Shown here: piece by piece, positions 52,950 to 61,321 of the stretch
How positions within the stretch are numbered: the stretch's first letter is position 1
Layout of the letters: every line of letters begins with the position of its first letter
Source of the DNA: Marivivens donghaensis
GTDB taxonomy: Bacteria > Pseudomonadota > Alphaproteobacteria > Rhodobacterales > Rhodobacteraceae
Assembly: GCF_011806565.1 (NCBI RefSeq)
Contig: NZ_JAATOP010000005.1
Span: 228,200 to 292,199, forward strand
Reading direction: 5' to 3'
DNA: 64,000 nt
The notes under the pieces: generated by a model
The model's database searches: none
The model's input: the letters and a program-made list of their open reading frames with translations, nothing else
What the model was told of the DNA's origin: nothing
Translations under genes and position numbers: made by a program

Positions 52950-53846
52950 ATGAACAAGTTCCGACCGACCGATGTCGCCGACGTTGTCCCGTATTCCGAA
53001 CAGCACGACCGCGAGCGGATGCCGGCGGCAAACGAGTTCATGATCGAGCGGCACGTGCCCGACCTTTTCGACACGCCGTTTCACCATCACACCTCGGTCG
53101 AGATCAACTTTCTCGAAGGATGCGACATGGTCTATTCGTTCGCCGGAGTTCCGGTGAAAATCATGCGCGACGAGCTGACGATTTTCTGGGGCGCGCAGCC
53201 GCATATGGTCAAGGATGTGATCGGTAAGGGGCGGATAACAAACATTTATCTCTCGCTCGGCCAGTTCCTGCGCTGGGGTCTTCCGGAACGTCTGGTGAAG
53301 GCTTTGCAGAACGGCGCGGTGCTGAGCACGGGCCCCAATTGCACCCGCGACAACGCGTTTTTCGAACGGCTCTGGGAAGAGCGTCACCGCAAGGATACGT
53401 CATGGCGGCGCACCCATCTGGACGAGATCGCGACCCGCCTTCGCCGCTTCGGATTGGAGGGGTGGACGGTGCGTCTGGACCCCGCCAACGTCGGCTCCGT
53501 CATCGAATCCGACGCTCGCACCATGCGCCATGTGGAGGACATTTTGCGGTTCGTGGCCGACAACTTCTCTGCCCCGATTACGGTTGGTGACGTCGCGGAA
53601 GCGGTCAACCTGTCGGCCAGCCGCGCGACTTCGGTCTTTCGCGAAGTCATGGGCGTGTCGATCAAACACCACCTCACGCGCACTCGCCTATCACATGCAA
53701 GGATGCTGCTGACCGAAACCGACAGCAAGATCGTGACCATCGCGCTCGACAGCGGTTTCCAGTCGCTTTCCAGCTTCTACGCCGCCTTCACAGACGCCAA
53801 TAATGTCTCCCCCGCAGAGTACCGGAAGGCCGCGCGGGGGAACTGA
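52950..53846 (+). CDS. AraC-family transcriptional regulator
   Basis: A 298-residue regulator with an N-terminal cupin (PFHHHTSVEINFLEGCDMVYSFAG) and a C-terminal AraC double helix-turn-helix (ITVGDVAEAVNLSASRATSVFREVMGVSIKHHLTRTRLSHARMLL...SLSSFYAAFTDANNVSPAEYRK). The cupin/HTH layout recalls MelR and AgpT-like activators of alpha-galactoside genes. It is divergent from the agp-like operon and probably activates it. The start could be GTG 52944; I prefer ATG 52950. It ends directly against the convergent YhaN-like gene. Confidence 0.88.
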   Translation: MNKFRPTDVADVVPYSEQHDRERMPAANEFMIERHVPDLFDTPFHHHTSVEINFLEGCDMVYSFAGVPVKIMRDELTIFWGAQPHMVKDVIGKGRITNIYLSLGQFLRWGLPERLVKALQNGAVLSTGPNCTRDNAFFERLWEERHRKDTSWRRTHLDEIATRLRRFGLEGWTVRLDPANVGSVIESDARTMRHVEDILRFVADNFSAPITVGDVAEAVNLSASRATSVFREVMGVSIKHHLTRTRLSHARMLLTETDSKIVTIALDSGFQSLSSFYAAFTDANNVSPAEYRKAARGN

Positions 53847-56426
53847 TTAGGCGATGAATTGCGCGGGCGATTGGGTCACCATCTGGCCGCCCAGATTGCG
53901 GAACGCGCGTTGGCGACAGGTTAGGACGATGATCTGGATGTCGCTCGCCTGACGGTGCAGCGCGTCGAACATCCGCTCGATCCGGTCGTCATCGGTAAAC
54001 ACCAACGCATCGTCGAGGATCACCGGCGCCGACCGTCCCGCGTTCGACAGCATCCGCGCGAATGCGAGCCGCACCAGCAGCGCGATCTGCTCCTGCGTGC
54101 CGCCTGACAGGATCGACAGATCCTCCGCCACCGTTTCCCGTTTGAGCGATGTCGGCAGCAGATTGTCCTCGGACCACTCCAGCTCCGCCTCGGGCCAGAG
54201 CAGATTGAGCAGGGGCCGCAGTTCCTTGGCCACCGGCGTGAAATAGCGATCCCGCGCTTCGGTCCGCGCACCTGTCAGCGCGGCCTTCAGGCGCTGCAGC
54301 ACCGCGACCTCGCGCACGATATGGCGCAGCTTGGTTTCGGCGACCTCCAGTTCCTGTGCGGTCTCGGCCAGTTCTTCTTCTACCGCGTCGCCCGAAGCGT
54401 GCTTGATCCGCTCGTTCAGCACGAGGATCTGGCCCTCCAGCGCCGCGATATCCTTCGCGATCATCTCGTCCGCCGATTGCAGCCGCGTGTAGCTCGCCTT
54501 CGCCATCTCGAGGTCGGGCGCATTCGCGGCCTTGGCCGTGCACTCCTCATCCAGCGTCAGCCACGTCCGGCGGGCCTTTTCCGCCTCGGCCTGCAACGCG
54601 TCCTGATCCGCGCCGCCTTCTGGTAGGGCGGCCAGCGCACGCGCCAGACGGTCGTTTGCATTGTTCAGATTAGCCTGCGCCACGCCGCGTTCGTTCGTCG
54701 CCTCGCCAAGCTGGTGGCGGGTGGTTTCGGCCTTTGCGCGCAACTCCTTTTCGGTGGTCTGAGCCGCCTCCAGAGCTTGCGTCGCGGCCTCCAGATCTGG
54801 TGCACCGTCAGCCTCCTCGGGCTCCGGCAGTTTGGCCAATTGCGCACGGATCGCATCGATGCCGGACGGGGCGAGGGCATTGAAGGACGCCTTTGCCTCG
54901 CGGTGTGCGACCTCTGCATTCTGGCGCAAAGCTGCCCTCGCGCGGGTTTCCTCAATGGTTTCCGCGCCGAGTGCTTCCAGTGCCACCCGCAGCGCGGCCT
55001 CTGCCTTAGCGACCTGATCGGCGTTGCCGCTTTCCGGTGGGCGGATGTCCAGCGAGCCAATCCCCGGTACCGTGATCCGCGTGTTGCGGCTGATCGGGAT
55101 AAGTTTCCCGTTTTCAATGTCTTGGCCGTCGATGTTGAACGCGGTGCCGCCGTCATAATGCGCCACGATATTCGGTGCGCTGGCGTCACGGATGGCGATC
55201 GTGTTCGCCACATTGCGGGCAAGGTCTTCGACATTTTGCAGCGCTTTCGCGTCGGGGCCGGTGATCGCGGCGGCGGTGGTTTCGACCTTGATCCGCGCAT
55301 CCTCGGCGGCCTTGATCCGCGCTTCGATCTCCTCGCGGCGGGCCGCGCTTTCCTTGGCGCTGGCGGCACGTTCGGCGCGGCGCAGGTCGGTGGCGGCTTT
55401 GGTCGTGGCGGCGGCGGCGATGTCGACTGCGCTCTTGGCGGCGTCATCGGCCTCCAGCGCGTCCTCGAATTTCGCTTCGGCGCTGCTCGCCTTGTCGACG
55501 GCATCCAGCACGAGGCGTTTTGCGTCCTCATGCTCCGCTACAGCGGCCTTCACCCGTTCGCATTTTTCGGCGGCTTGCTGATGCGTGAGCTTCGCCAGAT
55601 CGGCCTTGCGCTGCAAGCCTTCGAGATCGGCGGCGAACTCGGTCGCGGCCTTGAACGCGGTCTTTGCGCCCGCCAGTTTGACCTTCCGCGCCTCGGCCTC
55701 GTCGGGGTCGTTCAGGCTGGCGAGGCGTTTGCGGGCGGCGGTGCGGTCGCGCAGTGCCTCCGCCAGTTGGTCGGCGGAGGTTTGCAGGGCATTCCGCCGC
55801 TCGCTCAGCTCTGCCACGCGGTCTTCGGCAGCCTTCCACGGACCGCCCGCGCGGGCTTTGCCGCCTGCGGTCGCGAGCACGGCGAGGTCTTCTTCGCAGC
55901 GTTTGAGGGCGGCGTCCATGCGGCGGCCGCCGGTCATCAGTTCGACCTCTTCGCTGACCGACGACATCAGATCGCGACGCGCTTCGAGCGAGTCCTTCGC
56001 CCCCGTGCCGAGGTCGGTGAGGCCCTGACGCACCCACACCAAACCCGCGGGGCCGGTGCCGTCCTGACCCAGCAGGCGGCTGATCCAGTCCTCCGCCGCG
56101 TCGGCCTGCGCGATGAGGGTCGCGCCTTGGAACACCTTGGTTTCGGCTTTGGAGAACCAGCGCTTGCGGATGGTGAACACCTCGCCGCTGGTTTCGACCT
56201 CGACCCCGATGGACACCGCGCCGCCGCTGTGGGGGCGGAGCGCTTTGATGTCCTTCGCCGTGCTGCCGGATTTCGTAAAGAAAACAGCGTGGAGCGAGTC
56301 GAAGATGGTGGATTTGCCGAACTCGTTCGCTTCGCACAGGACGTTCAGGCCATCGCCGAAATTGTCGATGCGGACGGGGTCGGTGAAGCGTCGGACGTTG
56401 TGGAGTTCGATGGCGCGGATCTTCAT
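53847..56426 (-). CDS. YhaN-like SMC/SbcC-type ATPase
   Basis: An 859-residue protein with an ABC-type head split by long coiled coils. Walker A is ANEFGKST (about residue 35), the signature LSGGTQEQIALLVRLAFA (about 775) and Walker B VILDDALVFTDDDR. The coiled coils span about residues 185-395 and 475-710, rich in Ala, Glu and Lys. Between them lies a beta-rich segment (about 400-470, with FNIDGQDIENGKLIPI) and no CxxC zinc hook, unlike SbcC/Rad50. It overlaps the nuclease gene by four bases. Probable role: DNA end processing. Confidence 0.85.
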   Translation of the reverse strand: MKIRAIELHNVRRFTDPVRIDNFGDGLNVLCEANEFGKSTIFDSLHAVFFTKSGSTAKDIKALRPHSGGAVSIGVEVETSGEVFTIRKRWFSKAETKVFQGATLIAQADAAEDWISRLLGQDGTGPAGLVWVRQGLTDLGTGAKDSLEARRDLMSSVSEEVELMTGGRRMDAALKRCEEDLAVLATAGGKARAGGPWKAAEDRVAELSERRNALQTSADQLAEALRDRTAARKRLASLNDPDEAEARKVKLAGAKTAFKAATEFAADLEGLQRKADLAKLTHQQAAEKCERVKAAVAEHEDAKRLVLDAVDKASSAEAKFEDALEADDAAKSAVDIAAAATTKAATDLRRAERAASAKESAARREEIEARIKAAEDARIKVETTAAAITGPDAKALQNVEDLARNVANTIAIRDASAPNIVAHYDGGTAFNIDGQDIENGKLIPISRNTRITVPGIGSLDIRPPESGNADQVAKAEAALRVALEALGAETIEETRARAALRQNAEVAHREAKASFNALAPSGIDAIRAQLAKLPEPEEADGAPDLEAATQALEAAQTTEKELRAKAETTRHQLGEATNERGVAQANLNNANDRLARALAALPEGGADQDALQAEAEKARRTWLTLDEECTAKAANAPDLEMAKASYTRLQSADEMIAKDIAALEGQILVLNERIKHASGDAVEEELAETAQELEVAETKLRHIVREVAVLQRLKAALTGARTEARDRYFTPVAKELRPLLNLLWPEAELEWSEDNLLPTSLKRETVAEDLSILSGGTQEQIALLVRLAFARMLSNAGRSAPVILDDALVFTDDDRIERMFDALHRQASDIQIIVLTCRQRAFRNLGGQMVTQSPAQFIA

Positions 56427-57553
56427 TGCGCGTCCTCCTTCACGTAGCTGTAGAGGCGGGCAAGGGCCTCTGCCGCGATGGAGCGGTCGTCTTCGGACAG
56501 GGTGTCGTCGCCGGCTTCGGTCATCAGTGCCTCGGCGGTGATGCGGAGCGCGCCGCCGCTGCTGTCGATCTCGTCTAGGTCGGTCGGATCATAACGTGCC
56601 CGCAGCGCCTCGGCCCGCAGATCGAAGCAGGCGAATTCGGGGCCGGCCTTGATGACGGCGCGTTCCAGTTCGGCGTGGTCGGCGAGGCCCGCCCAGCCCG
56701 TCGCGCGAACCCGCAGCAGCACATTGCGGCGACCGGAGGCGGGGAGCAGGCGCTCCAGTTCCTCGGTCGGGTTCTGACCGGACACGAGGTCCATCGGCAC
56801 CTCCTGCCACAAGAAATGGCCGGTTTCGATCTCGGTCACTTCAGGCTCTGCACCGGCATGGGCTTCAACCAGCAGACACAGCCCGCGCCGACCGTGTTTA
56901 TAGCGGTCCTGTTCGGGGCTGCCGGAGTAGTGGACGCGGGGGCTGACGGCGATGCGGCCGTGCCAGTCGCCCAGCGCCAGATAGTCGAGGCGGGCGGTGC
57001 GGTCGCGGTCGACGGCGATGACCTCTCCGCTCTCGGTGAAATCGGTGATGCCGCCGTGGGCGAGACCGATGCGCAGCGCGCCTTCGGGCGTTTCCATCCG
57101 GACGAGCGCTTCGGTCGGGTCGGTGCCGCTGGCGCGATACTGGACGGGACAGGGCAGCAGGTAGACGTTCGTTTCAACCTCGATCGGGGCGGCTTCGGTC
57201 ACGGCGCGGACGTTCGCGGGGCCGTCAGATGCGATCATATCCCACAGCGGTTCCGCGCCGCGCAGGTTGTCGTGGTTGCCGGGGATGATCCACCACGTCA
57301 CATCGCTCGCGTCGCCCATCGCGGCCAGCGCCTGCCGGACCAGCGAAGGCGAGGGCGTCGGCGTGTCGAACGTATCGCCCGCCAGCAGCACATGCCCGGC
57401 GCCGTTATCACGGGCGGCAGCGGCGAGTTTCTCGATCGCGTTGTGCCGCGCTTCCATCAGGCGGCCACGGATATTGCCGTCGGCATCCTGCGGGATGTTG
57501 GCGAATTTGCGACCGATATGAAGGTCGGAGGAATGGATAAACCGGAACGACAT
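56423..57553 (-). CDS. YhaO-like SbcD-type DNA repair nuclease
   Basis: A 376-residue metallophosphoesterase. The motifs are SSDLHIG (residues 8-14), LAGDTFD, PGNHDN, AHGG and GDWHG, all needed for two-metal catalysis. It is the nuclease partner of the adjacent SMC-like ATPase, as SbcD is to SbcC or Mre11 to Rad50. The C-terminal ~130 residues probably bind the ATPase coiled coil. ATG 57553 follows GGGGAGCAC. Confidence 0.87.
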   Translation of the reverse strand: MSFRFIHSSDLHIGRKFANIPQDADGNIRGRLMEARHNAIEKLAAAARDNGAGHVLLAGDTFDTPTPSPSLVRQALAAMGDASDVTWWIIPGNHDNLRGAEPLWDMIASDGPANVRAVTEAAPIEVETNVYLLPCPVQYRASGTDPTEALVRMETPEGALRIGLAHGGITDFTESGEVIAVDRDRTARLDYLALGDWHGRIAVSPRVHYSGSPEQDRYKHGRRGLCLLVEAHAGAEPEVTEIETGHFLWQEVPMDLVSGQNPTEELERLLPASGRRNVLLRVRATGWAGLADHAELERAVIKAGPEFACFDLRAEALRARYDPTDLDEIDSSGGALRITAEALMTEAGDDTLSEDDRSIAAEALARLYSYVKEDAQ

Positions 57554-57692
57554 CTGTGCTCCCCGAAATTAAGGCATGCGTGCCGGACATATACCGTTCG
57601 GGGTTGCAACGTGACAGGCCATACGCCCCAAACCGAGAATCCCATCATGGCGGATGTGGTTAGGGTAAAACAAGAACATTTCTGAAAAATGA

Positions 57693-57720
57693 AAAGGCGA
57701 CCAATTGCTTGGCCGCCTTT
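57693..57720 (-). terminator. terminator after the ygiD-like gene
   Basis: AAAGGCG-A-CCA (57694-57704) pairs with TGG-C-CGCCTTT (57710-57720) with one internal mismatch. On the minus strand a T-run follows. It ends the leftward dioxygenase transcript. The rest of the gap to the YhaO gene (57554-57745) shows only the probable promoter of the yhaO-yhaN pair. Confidence 0.65.
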
Positions 57721-57745
57721 CGGGATTTCTCAGCGATTGCGCGGG

Positions 57746-58567
57746 TTACGCGTGGAACACGAAGGATCGCATCGAAACAGAACCGAGGTCGATCGCGTCG
57801 GTCATGAAGGTCAGCTTGTCCTTGTCATCGGACGCGCCGGCAATCGTCAGCGCGGGCATGTAATGATCCACGGACGGGTGCGCCATCGTCAGGAGCGAGC
57901 CGAGCTTATTCCGGTCGGCAAGGTGCGCCAGATCGCGGTCTTCCAGCTTGTCCTTGAACAGCGTGTCGAACTCGGTCGCGAAGTCCTGCGGCGCGCCGCC
58001 CGGACGCATGGCGCGCAGGTTGTGGACGACGTTACCCGACCCGAGGATCAGCACACCGCGGTCGCGCAGTTCGGACAGGGTGCGGCCAATCTCAAGCTGG
58101 TGATCGAGGTCACGGCCCATGTCGATGGAAACCTGGAACACAGGCACATCGGCGTCGGGATAAAGGAACTTGAGCACGGTCCATGCGCCGTGATCGAGGC
58201 CCCATGTGTCGTCCTCTTCGGCGTGGTGGCTGGCGAGCAGGCTGGCCACGGTGCGGGCCAGTTCGGGATCGCCCTCTGCCGCGTATTGCTGGTCATAGAG
58301 CGCCTGCGGAAAGCCGTAGAAATCGTGGATCGTGCGCGGCATCTTGGACACGTCGACCAGCGTGGTGCCTTGGGTCATCCAGTGGGCGGAGACCACAAGA
58401 ATGGCTTTGGGACGCGGCAGGCTCTGGCCAAGTTCGGTCCAAGCGCGGCTGAACTGCGTGTCTTCGAGCGCGTTCATCGGGCTGCCGTGGCCGAGAAAGA
58501 CCAATGGCATCCGATCGGACGGAGCCAGACGGTCGCGTAAATTCTGAAGATCGGTTGCGATAGTCAT
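57746..58567 (-). CDS. ygiD: class III extradiol dioxygenase, 4,5-DOPA dioxygenase (YgiD) family
   Basis: A 273-residue LigB-type dioxygenase. Metal ligands are expected in MPLVFLGHGSPMNALED, SAHWMTQGTTL, GLDHGAWTVLKFLYPDADVPV and MAHPSVDHYMPAL. YgiD opens the ring of L-DOPA in vitro; the natural substrate is not clear. The start is ATG 58567; the frame runs open to 59473 but that is shadow of the DoxX gene. It lies 50 bases after DoxX on the same strand, with a stem-loop (near 58588-58610) in the gap. Confidence 0.9.
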   Translation of the reverse strand: MTIATDLQNLRDRLAPSDRMPLVFLGHGSPMNALEDTQFSRAWTELGQSLPRPKAILVVSAHWMTQGTTLVDVSKMPRTIHDFYGFPQALYDQQYAAEGDPELARTVASLLASHHAEEDDTWGLDHGAWTVLKFLYPDADVPVFQVSIDMGRDLDHQLEIGRTLSELRDRGVLILGSGNVVHNLRAMRPGGAPQDFATEFDTLFKDKLEDRDLAHLADRNKLGSLLTMAHPSVDHYMPALTIAGASDDKDKLTFMTDAIDLGSVSMRSFVFHA

Positions 58568-58617
58568 CTTATCTGCTCCTGCGAGGGTTGGGCCGCCTTG
58601 GGGGCGACCCGATTGGT

Positions 58618-59040
58618 TTAGGCGAACTGGCCGAGCGACTTTTGCAGCGCGGGGATGCGGACAGCATAGGCGCCTGCGCCCAGAAGGACGAGCGAAGCCT
58701 GTGCAACGGTCCAGAACAGCGGGTATTCCCAACCGCCGCCTGCTGCGGAGAAGCTCCAGCCGTTGCCCGCGTGCGCCCAGGTTGCGCCGAGGAGGACGGG
58801 GATCAGGGCGAGCGAAACAAGGCGGGTGCCGATGCCGAGGATCAGAAGCGCGCCGCCGCCGAGTTCGGCGATGATGGTCAGGTAGGCGAGGAAGCCGGGC
58901 AGGCCGAGGCTTTCGAAGAAGCCCACAGTGCCGGGAATGGTGAAGGTGAAGACTTTCATCAGACCGTGGGCGAGGAAGAGGATGCCCGTGCTGACGCGAA
59001 GGATAAAGGCGGCGTAGTCCGCTTGGGTGTTGGTGTTCAT
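58618..59040 (-). CDS. DoxX family membrane protein
   Basis: A 140-residue protein with four membrane helices and the DoxX signature (FILRVSTGILFLAHGLMKVF...GLPGFLAYLTIIAELGGGALLILGIGTRL). DoxX-like proteins are often encoded beside redox enzymes; the function is uncertain. It forms a probable two-gene unit with ygiD and is divergent from a LysR gene. Confidence 0.88.
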   Translation of the reverse strand: MNTNTQADYAAFILRVSTGILFLAHGLMKVFTFTIPGTVGFFESLGLPGFLAYLTIIAELGGGALLILGIGTRLVSLALIPVLLGATWAHAGNGWSFSAAGGGWEYPLFWTVAQASLVLLGAGAYAVRIPALQKSLGQFA

Positions 59041-59098
59041 GTCTTGGCTCCAGATGTGGTGTGCCGCTTGCGTGCGGCTTTGTTTGTCTGACGCTCAA

Positions 59099-59108
59099 AA
59101 TACGTATT
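59099..59108. promoter_or_regulatory. small palindrome in the DoxX/LysR divergent region
   Basis: AATACGTATT is a perfect 10-bp palindrome midway between the divergent DoxX and LysR starts. A LysR-type regulator could bind here (AT-N-AT-like core), but this is only a candidate. Confidence 0.3.
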
Positions 59109-59171
59109 GCGGATGTGGTATAAAATGGCGAAGTTACCGAAATACTTTCCACGATATGTTCCGAATATGCC

Positions 59172-60068
59172 ATGGACCTGACCGAAGAACTCCGCGCCTT
59201 TGTCGCCACGGCCCAGACGGGATCATTCACCGCTGCGGCGGACCATCTGGGCGTCTCGAACCGCCTGACGTCGAAATACGTGGCCGAGCTGGAGGCCCGT
59301 CTGGGCGTGCGTCTGTTCCAGCGCACCACGCGGCGGGTGGGGCTGACACCTGCGGGCGAAGACCTGCTGGCGCGCGCACCTGCGCTGCTGGACGATCTGG
59401 ACGAGTTGATGGCCGAGGTGTCCTGCGGATCGCGGGGGCTGACGGGGATGATCCGTGTCTCGGCCCCTGTCACTCTGGGCGAGATTTACATCTGCGGGAT
59501 GCTCGGGCGCTTTGCAAAGGAACATCCCAAACTGGAGATAGACCTGCGCCTCAGTGACACCTACGTCGACCTTGCCAGCGACGGCATCGACGTGGCCTTC
59601 CGCATGGGGCTGTCGGAGCGCCTGTCGCTGAAGACCCGCAAGCTGGGCGCGTTCCAGTTGATGGCGGTGGCGAGCCCCGAATACCTCGCGGCGCATGGCA
59701 CACCCGAAACGCCTGCGGACCTCGAAAACCACACCTGCATCATCGACATGAACCGCCGCCAGCCGCGCCGCTGGACGTTCCGCAAGGATGGAGAGGAGTT
59801 CGCGGTCAACGTCTCGGGTCAGTTCCGCGTCAATTCGGCAGTGGCATCGTGCGAGCTGGCCTGCGCGGGCCTCGGCATCGTCTACACGCCGCGTTTCGCC
59901 ATGTCCAAAGCGCTGGCCAAGGGCGATCTGGTGCCTGTGCTGCCGGACTACGACACCAACGCAGGGCCGCTCAGCGCTGTGTACCTAGAGGGCAGGGCGC
60001 TGCCCCGCAAAATCCGTGCGCTGATCGATTTCGCGGCCGAGGACGTGAAGTCCTCCGGCATCCTCTAG
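59172..60068 (+). CDS. LysR-family transcriptional regulator
   Basis: A 298-residue LysR-type regulator of the subgroup that often controls DoxX/quinone-related genes. The helix-turn-helix is ELRAFVATAQTGSFTAAADHLGVSNRLTSKYVAELEARLGVRLFQRTTRRVGLTPAG. It probably regulates the divergent doxX-ygiD pair. Its TAG stop overlaps the stop of the convergent CheW gene in a shared CTAG. Confidence 0.88.
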   Translation: MDLTEELRAFVATAQTGSFTAAADHLGVSNRLTSKYVAELEARLGVRLFQRTTRRVGLTPAGEDLLARAPALLDDLDELMAEVSCGSRGLTGMIRVSAPVTLGEIYICGMLGRFAKEHPKLEIDLRLSDTYVDLASDGIDVAFRMGLSERLSLKTRKLGAFQLMAVASPEYLAAHGTPETPADLENHTCIIDMNRRQPRRWTFRKDGEEFAVNVSGQFRVNSAVASCELACAGLGIVYTPRFAMSKALAKGDLVPVLPDYDTNAGPLSAVYLEGRALPRKIRALIDFAAEDVKSSGIL

Positions 60069-61321
60069 CCCATCGCGTACTGCGGGATTTCCAGCTCGCT
60101 CGGCTCGATGAAGTTCAGAAGCTGCCGCCCGTGCGCCATGCGCCGATAGGCAATCCGCCCGATCATCACGTGTTCCTTGCCGCGCGGGAGGCCCTCGCGC
60201 CACGGCAGGATCTCGATCACCTTGTCGATGGCAATCGCGGCGAGGGCGTTCGGGTTGAAGACAAGGCAGTTCACCTCGTTACTGTCGACGGTCTTGGTGT
60301 CGGTATAGAACATGCCGGCGGCGTCCTGCTTGTGCGACAGGTGGCGGAGCTTGACGAACTCCTGATCGGCGTGGAGGCCATCGAAGTCGAGCATGATGAA
60401 GTGGTCCTCATCCCCGCGCGACACTGATCCCTTGGCCAGACCGGAGCGGATGTTCATCCCCGGCGGGATAGGACCGATTTCGCTGCTGGACAGACGGATG
60501 ATGTCGGTCACGCTATCGACGCGGAGGGCGATGCGCTGGTCGCCCAGACCTTTGACGATGACGGCAGAGCTGTTCGTCACCGCTTTACGCTCGGGCGCGA
60601 GGCCGAGGAGGGTGAACACATCCACCAGCGCCAGACGGATGCCGTGCGAGCGGATCATGCCGTAGCAGATGCGGCTCTCCGCGCCGACTTCCTCGACATA
60701 GGAATCCGCAACTCTGCCGGTCGCAAAGTCGAGCGGCATACAGAATTGCACGCCGTCGGTCTTGAACAGCAGGTAGCGGTCGCTGAGGCTCCAGTCCCGC
60801 TGCTCGCTGGCGTTAAGGCGAACGGCGGGGATGTTTTCGTCAAAGAGCGCCGCGACATCCAGCATGGGATAGATCGCCTCGCCGTCGTGGATCAGTTGCC
60901 CCGTCACGGTGGCCGTGCGGTGGTTCGGGGCGTGGCGCACAGGCTCGATGGTGCAGGCGTTGCCATGCACAAGGCGCGAGGTGCTCTTTGCCCGCAGCCC
61001 GATCAGGTGGCTGTCATGCTCCACGATGACCACGATGGCGTTGGTGCGCGACGGCTCGTCAGTCACGCCTAGGAAAACAGGCAGGTCGATGACGGGGATG
61101 ATCTGCTTGCGCAGCATGAAGGCCCCGACCACGCCATTATCTCCGCTCGGAACGGGCTGGTAGCGGTCCGGCGCGTTGACGACCTCTCGCATGTGCAGGA
61201 CTGAAATGCCCAGCAGCGTCGGCCCGAGGTCCATGACCGCGAGCGTCTCGTGCTGTGGCAGGTCGATTTTGCGCTCGCCGCTGGCCGTGTCGGCTGGCAC
61301 GGTGTCAGCCTCCTCGCTCAT
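60065..61321 (-). CDS. multi-CheW chemotaxis scaffold protein
   Basis: A 418-residue protein built of CheW-like modules: one at about residues 25-165 (ETLAVMDLGPTLLGISVLHMREVVN...GAFMLRKQIIPVIDLPVFLG), a second at 180-320 (DRYLLFKTDGVQFCMPLDFATGRVADSYVEE...HGIRLALVDVFTLLG) and a partial third at about 345-418 (VNCLVFNPNALAAIAIDKVIEILPW). Classical CheW is ~160 residues with one module. It should link receptors to a CheA kinase that is not in the window. It starts with a one-base overlap after the chemoreceptor gene. Confidence 0.82.
   Translation of the reverse strand: MSEEADTVPADTASGERKIDLPQHETLAVMDLGPTLLGISVLHMREVVNAPDRYQPVPSGDNGVVGAFMLRKQIIPVIDLPVFLGVTDEPSRTNAIVVIVEHDSHLIGLRAKSTSRLVHGNACTIEPVRHAPNHRTATVTGQLIHDGEAIYPMLDVAALFDENIPAVRLNASEQRDWSLSDRYLLFKTDGVQFCMPLDFATGRVADSYVEEVGAESRICYGMIRSHGIRLALVDVFTLLGLAPERKAVTNSSAVIVKGLGDQRIALRVDSVTDIIRLSSSEIGPIPPGMNIRSGLAKGSVSRGDEDHFIMLDFDGLHADQEFVKLRHLSHKQDAAGMFYTDTKTVDSNEVNCLVFNPNALAAIAIDKVIEILPWREGLPRGKEHVMIGRIAYRRMAHGRQLLNFIEPSELEIPQYAMG

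Noticed and set aside
57746..59473. 575-codon open frame running through ygiD and DoxX
   Set aside because: Only the last 273 codons match a family; the upstream part is out of frame with the real DoxX gene and is shadow.
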